Assembly: GCF_002812705.1 (NCBI RefSeq)
Contig: NZ_CP025030.1
Span: 1,674,001 to 1,738,000 of the forward strand
Source of the DNA: Achromobacter spanius
Lineage (GTDB): Bacteria; Pseudomonadota; Gammaproteobacteria; Burkholderiales; Burkholderiaceae_B
Length of the DNA: 64,000 nt
Reading direction: 5' to 3'
A program made the position numbers and the translations under genes. The notes below the pieces were generated by a model that had not been told where the DNA came from, did not search any database, and saw only the letters and a list, made by a program, of their open reading frames with translations. This document shows, in pieces, positions 26,421-35,455 of the stretch (position 1 is the first letter of the stretch; each line of letters opens with the position of its first letter).

Positions 26421-27860
26421 CTAACGCTGCGCGGCCAACCGCGCGCGGGCCTGATGCTGATGCGCCAGGTCACCCAGCACGCGGATCGCCTCTTCATGGG
26501 CTGCGTCCCAGGGATGGCCGTAGTTCAGGCGCATGGCGCTGGTGAACTGGCTGCTGGCCGAAAAAATCGGCCCTGGCGCCACGCTCACGCCGTGCGCCAA
26601 GGCCTCGCGATGCAACGCCAGCGCATCCACCGCCGCGGGCAGTTCCACCCACAGGAAGAAGCCGCCTTGCGGGCGAGTCACGCGCGAGCCAGCGGGAAAT
26701 GCATGGGCGATGGCATCGGCCATGCGTGCCTGCTGCGCGTGCAAGGTCTGACGCAAGCGGCGCAGATGGCGGTCGTAACCGCCTTGTTCCAGGTATTCGG
26801 CGATGGCGCCTTGCGCCGGGCCCGACGCGGACAGCGTCGATGACAATTTCAAGCGCTCTACGCGCCGAGAGTATCGGCCCGCCGAGGCCCAGCCGATGCG
26901 GTAGCCAGGCGCAAGGCATTTGGAAAACGACGAGCAATGCAGCACCAGCCCGTCTTTGTCGTAGGCCTTGGCCGGCACCGGCCGCACGGCGCCGTAATAC
27001 AGTTCGCCGTACACGTCGTCTTCGATCAGCGGGATGTCGTGGCGGCGCAATAGCTCAACCAGTTGCCGCTTCCTGTCTTCCGGCATCAGGCTGCCCAGCG
27101 GGTTCTGGAACTGCGTCATCAGCCAGCAAGCCTTGGGGGCATGCCGTTTGATGGCCGCCTCCATGGCATTCAGGTCCACGCCCGTACGCGGATGGGTCGG
27201 CACTTCCAAGGCCTTGAGGCCCAGGCGCTCCAGCGCCTGCAAGGCGCCATAGAACGTGGGCGCCTCGACCATGACGATGTCGCCGGGTTCGGTAACGGCC
27301 CGCAGACAAAGGTTCAGTGCTTCCAGCGCGCCGTTGGTGATGACGATGTCGCTGGCAGGCACGTTCATGCCGCCGATCAGGTAGCGCAGCGCGATCTGGC
27401 GGCGCAGCGCCGGGTTGCCGGGGCTCAGGTCTTCGACCGTATCCAGCGGGTCCTGGCGTTTCAGGTGCGCGGCCATGGCGTGCGCCAGGCGCGGCAGCGG
27501 GAACAGCAGCGGGGAAGGAAAGGCGGATCCCAGCGGCGTCACGTCGCGGTTGCGCACGGAGTCCAGGATGTCGAAGATGCGTTCGCTGATGGCGAGTTCG
27601 GTTGATTCGCCGTCTGGGCTGGATGCGCCGGGTTCGGGTGGCAGCGATTCGGCGGGGGCGTGCACGTAATAGCCCGAGCGCGGTTGGGCACGGATCAGGC
27701 CGCGGGCTTCAAGCAGGTAATAGGCCTGGAATACCGTCGACGGGCTGACGCCCCGCGTGGCGCAAGCATGCCGCACGGAAGGCAGCTTGTCGCCGACGCG
27801 CAAGACGCCGTCGCGGATCGACTTGGCGATCTCGCCGGCCAGGGTTTCGTACAGGCTCAC
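26421..27860 (-). CDS. MocR/PdxR-type regulator (GntR HTH fused to aminotransferase fold)
   Basis: A 479-residue fusion of an N-terminal GntR winged helix (about residues 1-70, LPSVRHACATRGVSPSTVFQAYYLLEARGLI) and a fold-type I PLP domain. The PLP lysine lies in SSFSKCLAPGYRIGW, with NPLGSLMPEDRK and IEDDVYGELYY typical. Such proteins sense PLP or an amino-compound and regulate a neighbouring gene. It ends 6 bp from the convergent triheme cytochrome and starts 22 bp from the hprK stop, so its target is unclear. Confidence 0.88.
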   Translation of the reverse strand: MSLYETLAGEIAKSIRDGVLRVGDKLPSVRHACATRGVSPSTVFQAYYLLEARGLIRAQPRSGYYVHAPAESLPPEPGASSPDGESTELAISERIFDILDSVRNRDVTPLGSAFPSPLLFPLPRLAHAMAAHLKRQDPLDTVEDLSPGNPALRRQIALRYLIGGMNVPASDIVITNGALEALNLCLRAVTEPGDIVMVEAPTFYGALQALERLGLKALEVPTHPRTGVDLNAMEAAIKRHAPKACWLMTQFQNPLGSLMPEDRKRQLVELLRRHDIPLIEDDVYGELYYGAVRPVPAKAYDKDGLVLHCSSFSKCLAPGYRIGWASAGRYSRRVERLKLSSTLSASGPAQGAIAEYLEQGGYDRHLRRLRQTLHAQQARMADAIAHAFPAGSRVTRPQGGFFLWVELPAAVDALALHREALAHGVSVAPGPIFSASSQFTSAMRLNYGHPWDAAHEEAIRVLGDLAHQHQARARLAAQR

Positions 27861-27882
27861 GGTGCCGCAAGGCGACGCGCGT

Positions 27883-28809
27883 TCACTTGCTGCTTTGGAG
27901 GATAGCCATGGCCTGGCGTTCCATGAACTCGCCCAGCGTATCGATGCCGCGCAGCTTCAGTATGGTGTTGCGCACGGCGGCTTCCACCAACACGGCCAGA
28001 TTGCGGCCGGCAGCCACTTGCAGCATCACCTTGCGCACGGGCAGGCCCAGCATGTCTTGCGTGATGTCTTGCAGCGGCAGGCGTTCGAACTTGTCTTGCG
28101 CGGTGGCGCGCACCAGATGCACGATGAGTTTCAGGCGCATTTTCCGGCGCACGGAGGTCTCGCCGAAGATGGTGCGGATATCAAGCAGGCCCAGGCCGCG
28201 AACTTCCAGCAGGTTCTGCAGCAGTTGCGGGCAATGGCCTTCGATCATGTTGGGCGCGGTGCGGGAAAATTCCACGGCGTCGTCGGCCACCAGGCCGTGT
28301 CCGCGCGAAATCAGTTCCAGCGCCAGTTCGCTCTTGCCCAGGCCCGATTCACCGGTGATCAGCACGCCCAGACCCAGCACGTCCAGGAACACGCCATGCA
28401 CGGTGGTGGTGGGCGCCAGCTTCTTGCCCAGGTAGATGCGCAGCAGGTCGATCAGTTGCGCCGCCGCCACCGGGGTAGACAGCAGCGGCACCTGGTGCTG
28501 GTCGCATTGGTCCACGAGATCTTGCGGAGGCGTCAGGCCATCGGCCAGCAGAATGGCGGGCACGCCGCCAATCAGCAGCTCGTCCATGTGGTGCATGCGG
28601 CGGCGCAGGTCGAAGCGGGTGTAGTACGCCAGCTCTTCCTGCCCGAACACCTGGATGCGGGACGGGTGGATCAGGTTCAGGTGGCCAACCAGGTCGGCGG
28701 CCGCCATGCCGTCATCGGGAATGGCGCGGTCCGCGGCGCCTTGGCCGGATATCCAGTTAAAGGGGATTTTGTCGGCGTTGTCGTCGACGAGTTCCTGCAC
28801 CGTTAGCAT
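27883..28809 (-). CDS. hprK: HPr kinase/phosphorylase
   Basis: A 308-residue bifunctional kinase/phosphorylase acting on the seryl residue of HPr-type phosphocarriers. The Walker [13 protein letters not shown] lies at about residues 153-164, followed by LVADDAVEF, with the HprK signature [18 protein letters not shown] and the C-terminal [17 protein letters not shown]. The ATG at 28809 ([11 protein letters not shown]) is the family start; an upstream in-frame extension into ptsN was rejected. It lies 19 bp after ptsN. Confidence 0.95.
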   Translation of the reverse strand: MLTVQELVDDNADKIPFNWISGQGAADRAIPDDGMAAADLVGHLNLIHPSRIQVFGQEELAYYTRFDLRRRMHHMDELLIGGVPAILLADGLTPPQDLVDQCDQHQVPLLSTPVAAAQLIDLLRIYLGKKLAPTTTVHGVFLDVLGLGVLITGESGLGKSELALELISRGHGLVADDAVEFSRTAPNMIEGHCPQLLQNLLEVRGLGLLDIRTIFGETSVRRKMRLKLIVHLVRATAQDKFERLPLQDITQDMLGLPVRKVMLQVAAGRNLAVLVEAAVRNTILKLRGIDTLGEFMERQAMAILQSSK

Positions 28810-28828
28810 GGCTGCGTGTCCGCGAGGG

Positions 28829-29284
28829 TCAGAGTTTGCCGGTCGTGAGCATTTTGTGGACGATGGCCGAATCGGGCTCGGTGGCCAGCGCTTCACGCAA
28901 TGCCTTGTTCGACATCAGCTGCGCAAGTTCAGCCAGGATGTCCAGGTGCTGTTGCGTGGCCGTTTCCGGCACCAGCAGGCAAAGCAGCATCGACACCGGT
29001 TGCCCGTCGGGCGCGTCGAACGAAATGGGCTGGGCCAGGCGGATGAATGCCGCCAATGCCTGCTCCAGTCCTTTCACGCGGCCATGCGGAACGGCCACGC
29101 CCTGCCCAAGGGCAGTGGAGCCAAGACGTTCCCGGGCAAACAGGCTGTCGAACACGAGCGCGCGTGCCAAGCCATGATTGTTTTCAAAAAGAAGGCCAGC
29201 TTGTTCGAACGCCCGTTTCTTGCTCGTTGCGAGCATATCGAGCACGACGTTGCCGGCGGGTAGGATGCGCGACAAATGATTCAT
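28829..29284 (-). CDS. ptsN: Nitrogen-PTS EIIA component
   Basis: A 151-residue EIIA-Ntr. The phosphoacceptor is H67 in [24 protein letters not shown] and the C-terminal [11 protein letters not shown] are typical. It regulates potassium and nitrogen/carbon balance by protein contacts. No ribosome-binding site is visible before the ATG, and a TATAAT lies just six bases upstream, so the mRNA may be leaderless. It is followed by hprK. Confidence 0.95.
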   Translation of the reverse strand: MNHLSRILPAGNVVLDMLATSKKRAFEQAGLLFENNHGLARALVFDSLFARERLGSTALGQGVAVPHGRVKGLEQALAAFIRLAQPISFDAPDGQPVSMLLCLLVPETATQQHLDILAELAQLMSNKALREALATEPDSAIVHKMLTTGKL

Positions 29285-29662
29285 CGGATCATTATATGGT
29301 TATATGACGCAGTGCAATAAATTGGCCTTGCGTCGCGCCCATGCACTGGGCGGCGAACGGTACGGCAAGAGCGACAGCATAGTCTGATCACGCCGCATTG
29401 TGGGCGTTACGGCATGCGGGCCAACCCGGGGGCGCGGGACTCGGCCGCAAAACGCGCAGGAATGCGCGATGCAAAGACCTGGGGCACCAATGGGGGCCGA
29501 GGATTTCGGGGACAAATCTTGGGGGGATACTGCGGAGGGTACTGCGGGGGAGTTTTGCCGATGCCCCGGCTGGACTGACGTCTAGCGGGACACCGGGACT
29601 TAGGCAGGATTTTTACAATCGCTGTTTAGCGTATCGCTCAGAGCGAGTGATCATGAAGCGCG
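29285..29662. other. Non-coding gap between hpf and ptsN
   Basis: A 378-bp stretch without a supported gene. It contains the AT-rich ptsN promoter end (29291-29320), a G-rich plus-strand tract (about 29480-29560) and no clear terminator or RNA gene. The tract downstream of hpf has no visible hairpin with a T run. Confidence 0.5.
29291..29320 (-). promoter_or_regulatory. Candidate ptsN promoter, leaderless arrangement
   Basis: On the minus strand a perfect TATAAT (29296-29291) is followed by six bases and the ptsN ATG. TTATTG (29320-29315), 18 bases before it, or TTGCAC with a 15-base spacer could be the -35. Transcription would begin at or next to the start codon. Confidence 0.4.
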
Positions 29663-30001
29663 TTACTGCTGGGGTGGCGAAAGGTTCGCCGCTTGCCGCT
29701 TCACGGACTCCGCTGAGTGACTTCGTACCTTGTCCTTGTGCTTGATGACCTGACGGTCGACTTTGTCAGCAAGAAGGTCTATGGCCGCATAGAGATTTTC
29801 ATCGGTTGCTTCACAATGAATGTCCTTACCGCTTAGACGCATGGTGATTTCGGCTCTATGCCGCAGGGGCTCTACCGAGAGCATGACCTGGGTATCGATG
29901 ACGTGATCGAAATGCCGCAGCACTCGCGCCAGTTTGTTCATGACATATTCCCGGATTGCCGGGGTGACGTCGAGGTGACGACCGCAGATGCTCAGGTTCA
30001 T
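29663..30001 (-). CDS. hpf: Ribosome hibernation-promoting factor, short form
   Basis: A 112-residue HPF/YfiA-fold protein that binds the decoding centre of idle ribosomes. It matches the family from MNLSICGRHLDVTPAIREYV to ENLYAAIDLLADKVDRQVIKHKDK and has a short basic tail, so it is the short (not long) HPF type. GAAGGAG precedes the ATG by eight bases. In many proteobacteria rpoN lies directly upstream; here only 223 non-coding bases separate it from lptB. Confidence 0.95.
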   Translation of the reverse strand: MNLSICGRHLDVTPAIREYVMNKLARVLRHFDHVIDTQVMLSVEPLRHRAEITMRLSGKDIHCEATDENLYAAIDLLADKVDRQVIKHKDKVRSHSAESVKRQAANLSPPQQ

Positions 30002-30097
30002 AGTGTGCTCTCCTTCTAAAAGAGAAAAAATGGTTGCGCGAAATGCGCGGTGAGGTCGTTAGGCGTTCTCCTTGATTGGGTGGCTACGTTTAGTACT

Positions 30098-30125
30098 AGT
30101 GTATAGACTCGGGCCGATAAAACAA
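30098..30125 (-). promoter_or_regulatory. Candidate hpf promoter
   Basis: On the minus strand TTGTTT (30125-30120), a 16-base spacer and TACACT (30103-30098) form a sigma-70-like promoter about 97 bp upstream of hpf. Confidence 0.45.
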
Positions 30126-30164
30126 GCTGAGCTACCGCAAGAACATGGCATTTTTATGGCGGAG

Positions 30165-30206
30165 CCCCTAGGGTGTATTAACCCGTTCCCGCAGGGGGTC
30201 TAGGGG
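30165..30206. terminator. Stem-loop downstream of lptB
   Basis: CCCCTAG (30165-30171) and CTAGGGG (30200-30206) are perfect complements with a 28-base loop, 18 bp after the lptB stop on the minus strand. No T run follows, so it is a weak terminator or processing-hairpin candidate. Confidence 0.3.
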
Positions 30207-30224
30207 TCTTCCCCAATGCGCTGG

Positions 30225-31019
30225 CTACATGCGGAAGTGCTCGCCCAGATACACGCGGCGCACGGCCGGATCGCCCACAATTTCGTCGGGGTGGCCGTCG
30301 GTCAGCACCTTGCCTTCGCTGATGATGTAGGCGCGGTCGCAGATGCCCAGCGTTTCGCGCACGTTGTGGTCGGTGATCAGCACGCCGATGCCGCGGCCCT
30401 TCAAGAACCGCACGATGCGCTGGATTTCAATGACGGCAATGGGGTCCACGCCGGCGAAGGGTTCGTCCAGCAGGATGAAGCGCGGGCTGGTGGCCAGGGC
30501 GCGCGCGATTTCCACGCGGCGCCGTTCGCCACCCGACAACGAAATGGCCGCATTGCTGCGGATATGGCCAATCTGCAGCTCTTCCAGCAGGGCCTCCATC
30601 TGCTCATTGATCTTGGGCGTGGAAAGCGGACGGCCATCGGCGCCCACTTGCAGTTCAAGCACGGCGCGGATGTTCTGTTCGACCGTCAGGCGGCGGAACA
30701 CGGACGCATCCTGGGGCAGGTATGACAGGCCCATGCGCGCGCGCTTGTGGATCGGCATCGCGGTAATGACGGCGCCGTCGATTTCAATGCGCCCCGCGTC
30801 CGCGGGCACCAGGCCCACGATCATGTAGAAGCTGGTGGTTTTGCCGGCGCCGTTGGGGCCAAGCAATCCCACGACTTCGCCACTGACCACGGACAGGGAC
30901 ACATCCTGCACCACGGTCCGGCCGTTATAGGTCTTGCGCAAACCGGTTGCGCGCAGGCTGCCCTGCTTGACCCCGGAAGGGGCGGAGGTCACGGGGGTGG
31001 GCACAGAAGGTTGGTTCAT
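30225..31019 (-). CDS. lptB: LPS export ABC transporter ATPase
   Basis: A 264-residue ABC ATPase that powers LPS extraction with LptFG. It has Walker [12 protein letters not shown]-loop [10 protein letters not shown], signature [15 protein letters not shown], Walker [14 protein letters not shown] and the switch histidine in [11 protein letters not shown]. The LptB-type loop [14 protein letters not shown] is present. An ATG at 31019 ([10 protein letters not shown]) gives a short linker before the core. Longer in-frame starts run into lptA and were rejected. It follows lptA by 34 bp. Confidence 0.95.
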   Translation of the reverse strand: MNQPSVPTPVTSAPSGVKQGSLRATGLRKTYNGRTVVQDVSLSVVSGEVVGLLGPNGAGKTTSFYMIVGLVPADAGRIEIDGAVITAMPIHKRARMGLSYLPQDASVFRRLTVEQNIRAVLELQVGADGRPLSTPKINEQMEALLEELQIGHIRSNAAISLSGGERRRVEIARALATSPRFILLDEPFAGVDPIAVIEIQRIVRFLKGRGIGVLITDHNVRETLGICDRAYIISEGKVLTDGHPDEIVGDPAVRRVYLGEHFRM

Positions 31020-31053
31020 CGTGGGTGCGAGTGGTGTTGCGTGGGGGGCGCTT

Positions 31054-31674
31054 TCAGCGCCCTTTCTTGGCGGCTTGCTGCTTGCGGCATTCCGCGACGG
31101 CGGCATCGGACTTGGCGCGCGGTTCGGCAACCGAACGCACGCGGCCGCCCGCCGCAGCAGAGTTGGGGCCACCCTGGGCTTCGTAGGTGCCGGTTTTTTC
31201 GTTGTAGCGTATCCGTTCGCCGCGAATCGTGTCGAACGGTTTGCCACAGACGTAACGGACGACGACAGCCTGCCCGATCAGATCAAACGTGCTCTTCGTG
31301 CCATCGTATTCGGCGCGCAAGCCCTTGCCTTCGATAAGCTCAAAGGTATCCGGGCGTTCCTGGCGGATGGTCACGACCTTGCCCTTGTTGGCGGTGGCCG
31401 TGCCGTACTGGCCGCCTTGGGCGTCCTCGTGCATTTCCAGCGTGTCGGAGGTCAGCGTCATCAGGCCGCGCGTCATGTTGACGTTGCCGGTGAAAACGCT
31501 TTGCTTCTTGACGTCGTCGTAGTGCAGCGTGTCCGACAGGATCAGCGTGCTGGGCTCTTCGGCCGGCTTGGCCGCGGGTTCCGCCGCGTAGGCGGGCGCG
31601 AGCACCGAGGCCGACAGCAGGACGGCGCCCAGCAGGCGGGTCGTCGGGGCAAAGAGAGTCCGAAAGTCGGTCAT
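31054..31674 (-). CDS. lptA: LPS transport periplasmic protein LptA
   Basis: A 206-residue periplasmic beta-jellyroll protein bridging LptC and LptD. A signal peptide (about 1-30, ending APAYAAE) precedes the OstA-fold core with [50 protein letters not shown] and [10 protein letters not shown]. The basic tail ends [12 protein letters not shown]. It overlaps lptC by ATGA. Confidence 0.92.
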   Translation of the reverse strand: MTDFRTLFAPTTRLLGAVLLSASVLAPAYAAEPAAKPAEEPSTLILSDTLHYDDVKKQSVFTGNVNMTRGLMTLTSDTLEMHEDAQGGQYGTATANKGKVVTIRQERPDTFELIEGKGLRAEYDGTKSTFDLIGQAVVVRYVCGKPFDTIRGERIRYNEKTGTYEAQGGPNSAAAGGRVRSVAEPRAKSDAAVAECRKQQAAKKGR

Positions 31675-32303
31675 GGTTTCTTTTGGTCAGTGTTGTTGGC
31701 GGGAATCTCGGTGCGGCGCTGTCGCTTGCCTTCGGAACCGGCAATCTCAACATCCGTCGACGCGGACACCTGCAATTGGCGTGTCTTGTTGTTGTAGTGC
31801 ATGCCCTTGCCATTCATGCGCGAACGGCCCTTGAGGACCTCGGCGGGCAGGTCGGTGAAGACCACGTCTTCATCGGGCAGGATGATCAATTGCTGGCTGC
31901 GCACGTCGAGCACGTCGTTGTTGGCGTCGGGCTGGCGGTGCACATGGGCGTCGCCATTCATGACGATGCGCTTGCCACCTTGCTCCATCACGGCCGTTTT
32001 CGATACGCCTACCGTTACCGGATTGGCCTCGCGCTGGCCCACCGCGCGCGGGGCGGTGATGTGATACGAATCGTCGTCGGGGAAGTGTTCCGCGTATTCG
32101 CCTTCCAGCCGGTTGATCGGGCGGCCGGTGGGGTCCGTGCGCAGCATGACGAAATCGCGCGACCAGGCGTCCATCTCGTGGGTGATGCGGCGGGGTGGAT
32201 CCACCTGGATGGCCCGCTGCGCGTAATCGGCGGCCCACCAAGAACTGGTAACCAGCACAAGCAGCAGGAACAGCGCGATCAGGGAAGGAAAACGTTCTTT
32301 CAT
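31671..32303 (-). CDS. lptC: LPS export protein LptC
   Basis: A 210-residue bitopic protein with one N-terminal TM segment (about 7-24, LIALFLLLVLVTSSWWAA) and a periplasmic jellyroll domain (FVMLRTDPTGRPINRLEGEYAEHFPDDDSYHITAPRA, VFTDLPAEVLKGRSRMNGKGMHY). It passes LPS from LptBFG to LptA. The ATG at 32303 starts directly before the TM segment; a longer in-frame upstream reading overlaps kdsC and was rejected. Confidence 0.9.
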   Translation of the reverse strand: MKERFPSLIALFLLLVLVTSSWWAADYAQRAIQVDPPRRITHEMDAWSRDFVMLRTDPTGRPINRLEGEYAEHFPDDDSYHITAPRAVGQREANPVTVGVSKTAVMEQGGKRIVMNGDAHVHRQPDANNDVLDVRSQQLIILPDEDVVFTDLPAEVLKGRSRMNGKGMHYNNKTRQLQVSASTDVEIAGSEGKRQRRTEIPANNTDQKKP

Positions 32304-32340
32304 CAGTGTCGCCGCAAGGGCGTGTCGGGGTTCGTGGCCG

Positions 32341-32949
32341 TCATTGGATGGCGCCAGGGCCCAGCAGGCCCGGCGCCGCCAGGAACGCGCCCAGGCGTCC
32401 CTGGGATGCCAGGAGCAGGTCGCAGCATTCGCGCACCGCGCCGCTGCCGCCGGGCTGCGTGGAGACCCAATGCGCCGCCTGGCTGACGTAGCCGGGTGCG
32501 TTGGGCACGCTGGCCGCAAAGCCGGCACGCTGCATGGCCGGCAGGTCGATGATGTCATCGCCCATGTAGCCGGTTTGATTCAGTTGGACACCGGCGCGCT
32601 GCGCAAGTTCGGTCAGCGCCGAACCTTTGTCGCGCACCCCCTGGATGACTTCAGAGATGCCGAGTTCCGCGGCGCGACGCGCCACGATGGGGCCAGAACG
32701 GCCCGTCATCAGCGCCACGCCCAGCCCGCCTTCCATCAAGAGGCGCAAGCCATGGCCGTCCAGGGCGTGGAACCGCTTTTGCAATTCGCCGCCTTCGCCG
32801 TAATAGAGGCTGCCGTCGGTCAGCACGCCGTCCACGTCGAACACCATCAGACGCACGGCGGCGGCGCGATCGCGCACGGTGGCGGGGATGCGGGCCAGGA
32901 CCAGCGCTTCGGCCGGGTGAGTCACGGAAGCAGGAAGAGTCATAGTCAT
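32341..32949 (-). CDS. kdsC: KDO-8-phosphate phosphatase
   Basis: A 202-residue HAD phosphatase (type C0, no cap) that releases KDO from KDO-8-phosphate. Catalytic motifs are MVFDVDGVLTDGSLYY, LMTGRSG, the Lys of VRDKGSAL and YMGDDIIDLPAM. The start at 32949 overlaps the kdsD stop by ATGA; a second ATG is two codons downstream. Its C-terminal tail (about 15 residues) is longer than in E. coli KdsC. Confidence 0.94.
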   Translation of the reverse strand: MTMTLPASVTHPAEALVLARIPATVRDRAAAVRLMVFDVDGVLTDGSLYYGEGGELQKRFHALDGHGLRLLMEGGLGVALMTGRSGPIVARRAAELGISEVIQGVRDKGSALTELAQRAGVQLNQTGYMGDDIIDLPAMQRAGFAASVPNAPGYVSQAAHWVSTQPGGSGAVRECCDLLLASQGRLGAFLAAPGLLGPGAIQ

Positions 32950-33935
32950 ACCACTTTAGCGGCCATCAGATCATGCATATGCAAGGCGCCCAGCAGCGCG
33001 CCGTCGGTGTCCAGCACCAGCATCTGGCTGAGCCGCAGCTGGTCCATGTGCTGGGCGGCCTCGACCGCAAGCGCGTCAGGAGAGATGCTGCGTGGCGAAC
33101 GGGTCATGCCCGCCTCCACGGTCAAGTTTCGGATATCGCCGTGCCGGGCGATCAGGCGGCGCAAATCGCCATCAGTGAAGATGCCCAGCGGTCGGCGTTG
33201 GGCGTCGGTGACGACCGTCATGCCCATGCCCTTGTCGGACATCACCTCAAGCGCTTGCGACACGGGCGTGCCGGCCAGCACGATAGGCAGGGCGTTGCCC
33301 TGGCGCATGACGTCGCGCACCAGGGTCAGCAGGCGGCGACCCAGCGCGCCGCCAGGGTGGGATCGCGCGAAATCCTGCGGGCTGAAGCCGCGCGCCTCCA
33401 GGCAGGCGACCGCCAGGGCGTCGCCCAGGGCCAGCGCGGCCGTGGTGCTGGCCGTGGGCGCCAGGTTGAGCGGGCAGGCTTCCTGCGCCACGCTGCCGTC
33501 CAGATGCACGTCGGCCAACAGGGCCAATTCAGATTGCGGGTTGCCGGTAATCGCTACCAGCTTGGCGCCCATGCGCCGGGCCACGGGCAGGATGGTCAGC
33601 AGTTCCTGGCCCGCGCCGGAATACGACACGGCAATCACCACGTCATCCTGAGTGATCATGCCCAGGTCGCCATGCACCGCTTCCGCAGCGTGGACGAAGA
33701 AAGCGGGCGTGCCGGTCGAGGCGAACGTCGCGGCGATCTTGCGCGCGATGTGCCCGGTCTTGCCGATGCCGGTGACCACGACGCGGCCCCGGCAGGCCAG
33801 CAGCAGGGCGACGACCTGGGTGAATGAGTCGTCCAGCCGCGCCGCCAGGTCCAGCAGGCCCTGGCTTTCGACTTGCAATGTTCTGCGTGCAGATGCTAGC
33901 GCGGCATCGGACGATGTGATGGGATGATCAGTCAT
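32946..33935 (-). CDS. kdsD: D-arabinose-5-phosphate isomerase
   Basis: A 329-residue SIS-CBS-CBS protein that interconverts ribulose-5-P and arabinose-5-P, the first step of KDO synthesis. The SIS domain (about 40-185) has [35 protein letters not shown], and the two CBS domains occupy about 205-325. It begins kdsD-kdsC-lptCAB on the minus strand, linking KDO synthesis with LPS export, as in many proteobacteria. Confidence 0.95.
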   Translation of the reverse strand: MTDHPITSSDAALASARRTLQVESQGLLDLAARLDDSFTQVVALLLACRGRVVVTGIGKTGHIARKIAATFASTGTPAFFVHAAEAVHGDLGMITQDDVVIAVSYSGAGQELLTILPVARRMGAKLVAITGNPQSELALLADVHLDGSVAQEACPLNLAPTASTTAALALGDALAVACLEARGFSPQDFARSHPGGALGRRLLTLVRDVMRQGNALPIVLAGTPVSQALEVMSDKGMGMTVVTDAQRRPLGIFTDGDLRRLIARHGDIRNLTVEAGMTRSPRSISPDALAVEAAQHMDQLRLSQMLVLDTDGALLGALHMHDLMAAKVV

Positions 33936-34042
33936 TCAGGGATTTTAATATCAGTGGGCGGGTTTGCCCCCGTCAGGGGCGTATGGCATCCTGGCGGAAC
34001 TTTTTTCAACGGCTTTCAAATCCTTTTATCCCGGCCCATTCC

Positions 34043-35260
34043 ATGTCCAGCATCTCCAGCCCCGTCCTTGGCACGCCCCTGTCCCCCCTGGCCACCCGAG
34101 TCATGTTGCTCGGATCCGGCGAGTTGGGCAAAGAGGTCATCATTGCCCTGCAAAGGCTGGGCGTGGAAGTCATTGCGGTGGATCGGTATGCCGACGCGCC
34201 GGGCCATCAGGTGGCGCACCGCGCGCATGTGGTCTCCATGACCGACGCGGACGCCCTGAAGAAGATCATCGAGCAAGAGCGGCCGCACGTTATTGTCCCC
34301 GAAATCGAGGCTATTGCCACCAGTTTGCTGGTGGAACTGGAAACGGCGGGCGTGGCCCGCGTGACGCCGACGGCCCGCGCCGCCCAATTGACCATGAATC
34401 GCGAGGGCATCCGGCGCCTGGCGGCCGAGACGCTGGGGCTGCCCACGTCCCCCTACCGTTTTGTCGACACCGAGGACGAATTGCGGGCCGCCATCGACGG
34501 CGGAATCGGCTATCCCTGCGTCATCAAACCGGTGATGTCGTCGTCCGGCAAGGGCCAGTCCGTGATCAAAAGCGCCGATGACGTGGCGCAATCGTGGCGC
34601 TACGCCCAGGAAGGCGGCCGGGTGGGCGGCGGCCGGGCCATTGTTGAAGGCTTCATCCGCTTCGACTACGAAATCACGCTGCTGACGGTGCGCGCTCGTG
34701 GCGCCGACGGCACGGTCGAAACCCAATATTGCGAACCCATCGGCCACAAACAGGTCGACGGCGACTACGTGGAAAGCTGGCAGCCGCACCCCATGTCGCC
34801 CGCCGCGCTGGCGCGCGCCCGGGAAATCGCCCTGGCTGTCACGTCCGACCTGGGCGGCCTGGGCATCTTCGGTGTTGAGCTGTTCGTGGCGGGGGACCAG
34901 GTGTGGTTCTCGGAAGTCAGCCCGCGGCCGCACGACACCGGCATGGTCACCATGATCACCCAGAGCCAGAACGAATTTGAACTGCACGCGCGCGCCTTGC
35001 TCGGCCTGCCGGTGGACACCAGCCTGCGCCAGCCGGGCGCCAGCAGCGTTATCTATGGTGGCGTGGACGCCGCCGCCGTGTCGTTCCACAACGTGGCCGA
35101 AGCGCTGGCCGAACCGGGCACGGACATCCGCCTGTTCGGCAAGCCGGAATCCTTCGTCAAGCGCCGCATGGGCGTGGGCCTGGCCGTGGCCGAGGACGTG
35201 GCTGCCGCGCGCGCCAAGGCCAAGCGCGTTTCCGCCGCCGTCGCCGTCAAGGCCGGCTGA
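34043..35260 (+). CDS. purT: Formate-dependent phosphoribosylglycinamide formyltransferase 2
   Basis: A 405-residue ATP-grasp enzyme that makes formyl-GAR from GAR, formate and ATP in purine synthesis. Family blocks are [83 protein letters not shown] and [13 protein letters not shown]. The second in-frame ATG (34043) is chosen because E. coli PurT starts close to the same place; the upstream ATG at 33983 adds an atypical 20 residues. Confidence 0.95.
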   Translation: MSSISSPVLGTPLSPLATRVMLLGSGELGKEVIIALQRLGVEVIAVDRYADAPGHQVAHRAHVVSMTDADALKKIIEQERPHVIVPEIEAIATSLLVELETAGVARVTPTARAAQLTMNREGIRRLAAETLGLPTSPYRFVDTEDELRAAIDGGIGYPCVIKPVMSSSGKGQSVIKSADDVAQSWRYAQEGGRVGGGRAIVEGFIRFDYEITLLTVRARGADGTVETQYCEPIGHKQVDGDYVESWQPHPMSPAALARAREIALAVTSDLGGLGIFGVELFVAGDQVWFSEVSPRPHDTGMVTMITQSQNEFELHARALLGLPVDTSLRQPGASSVIYGGVDAAAVSFHNVAEALAEPGTDIRLFGKPESFVKRRMGVGLAVAEDVAAARAKAKRVSAAVAVKAG

Positions 35261-35299
35261 CCTGCCCGATTGAATCCCGCAGGGGCTTTGCCCCTGATG

Positions 35300-35339
35300 A
35301 CAGCCACCGCGCCCTCGCGCCCGGTGGCTGTTTGCTTTT
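35300..35339 (+). terminator. Terminator of purT
   Basis: ACAGCCACCG (35300-35309) and CGGTGGCTGT (35322-35331) form a 10-bp stem followed by TTTGCTTTTG. A second small stem, AGGGGC-TTT-GCCCCT, lies immediately before it (35281-35295). Confidence 0.8.
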
Positions 35340-35350
35340 GACGCCATGGT

Positions 35351-35379
35351 TTGCGCTATCACACAGTTTGTTCGATAAT
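35351..35379 (+). promoter_or_regulatory. Candidate promoter of gbsR-cyd
   Basis: TTGCGC (35351-35356), a 17-base spacer and GATAAT (35374-35379) form a good sigma-70 promoter ending in the first base of the 18-bp palindrome at 35379-35396. A transcript would start near 35386, about 70 bp before the regulator ATG. Confidence 0.55.
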
Positions 35380-35396
35380 TTCAGAAATTTCTGAAA
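35379..35396. promoter_or_regulatory. 18-bp perfect palindrome, probable operator
   Basis: TTTCAGAAATTTCTGAAA is a perfect dyad with no spacer. It abuts the predicted -10 and covers the expected start site, about 60 bp before the MarR/GbsR-type gene. Its size suits a dimeric winged-helix repressor, which suggests autoregulation and control of cytochrome bd expression. Confidence 0.6.
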
Positions 35397-35455
35397 GTGG
35401 CGTAACTGAATTTGTCGGCGACGCCGCCGTGTTGATTCTTTGGCGTCGATAGCTC

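Noticed and set aside
26421..27860. A dehydrogenase subunit for the adjacent cytochromes
   Set aside because: The gene is on the opposite strand and is clearly a GntR-aminotransferase fusion regulator.
24311..29284. Genomic island boundaries around the cytochrome cassette
   Set aside because: No direct repeats, integrase, tRNA or base-composition shift was visible, so only a synteny difference is claimed.
29400..29745. Small plus-strand protein between hpf and ptsN
   Set aside because: The frame has no ribosome site or recognisable features, overlaps hpf, and its composition is that of GC-rich non-coding DNA.
33983..34042. Extra N-terminus of purT
   Set aside because: The 20 extra residues have no counterpart in E. 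coli PurT, and the start at 34043 places the conserved core normally.
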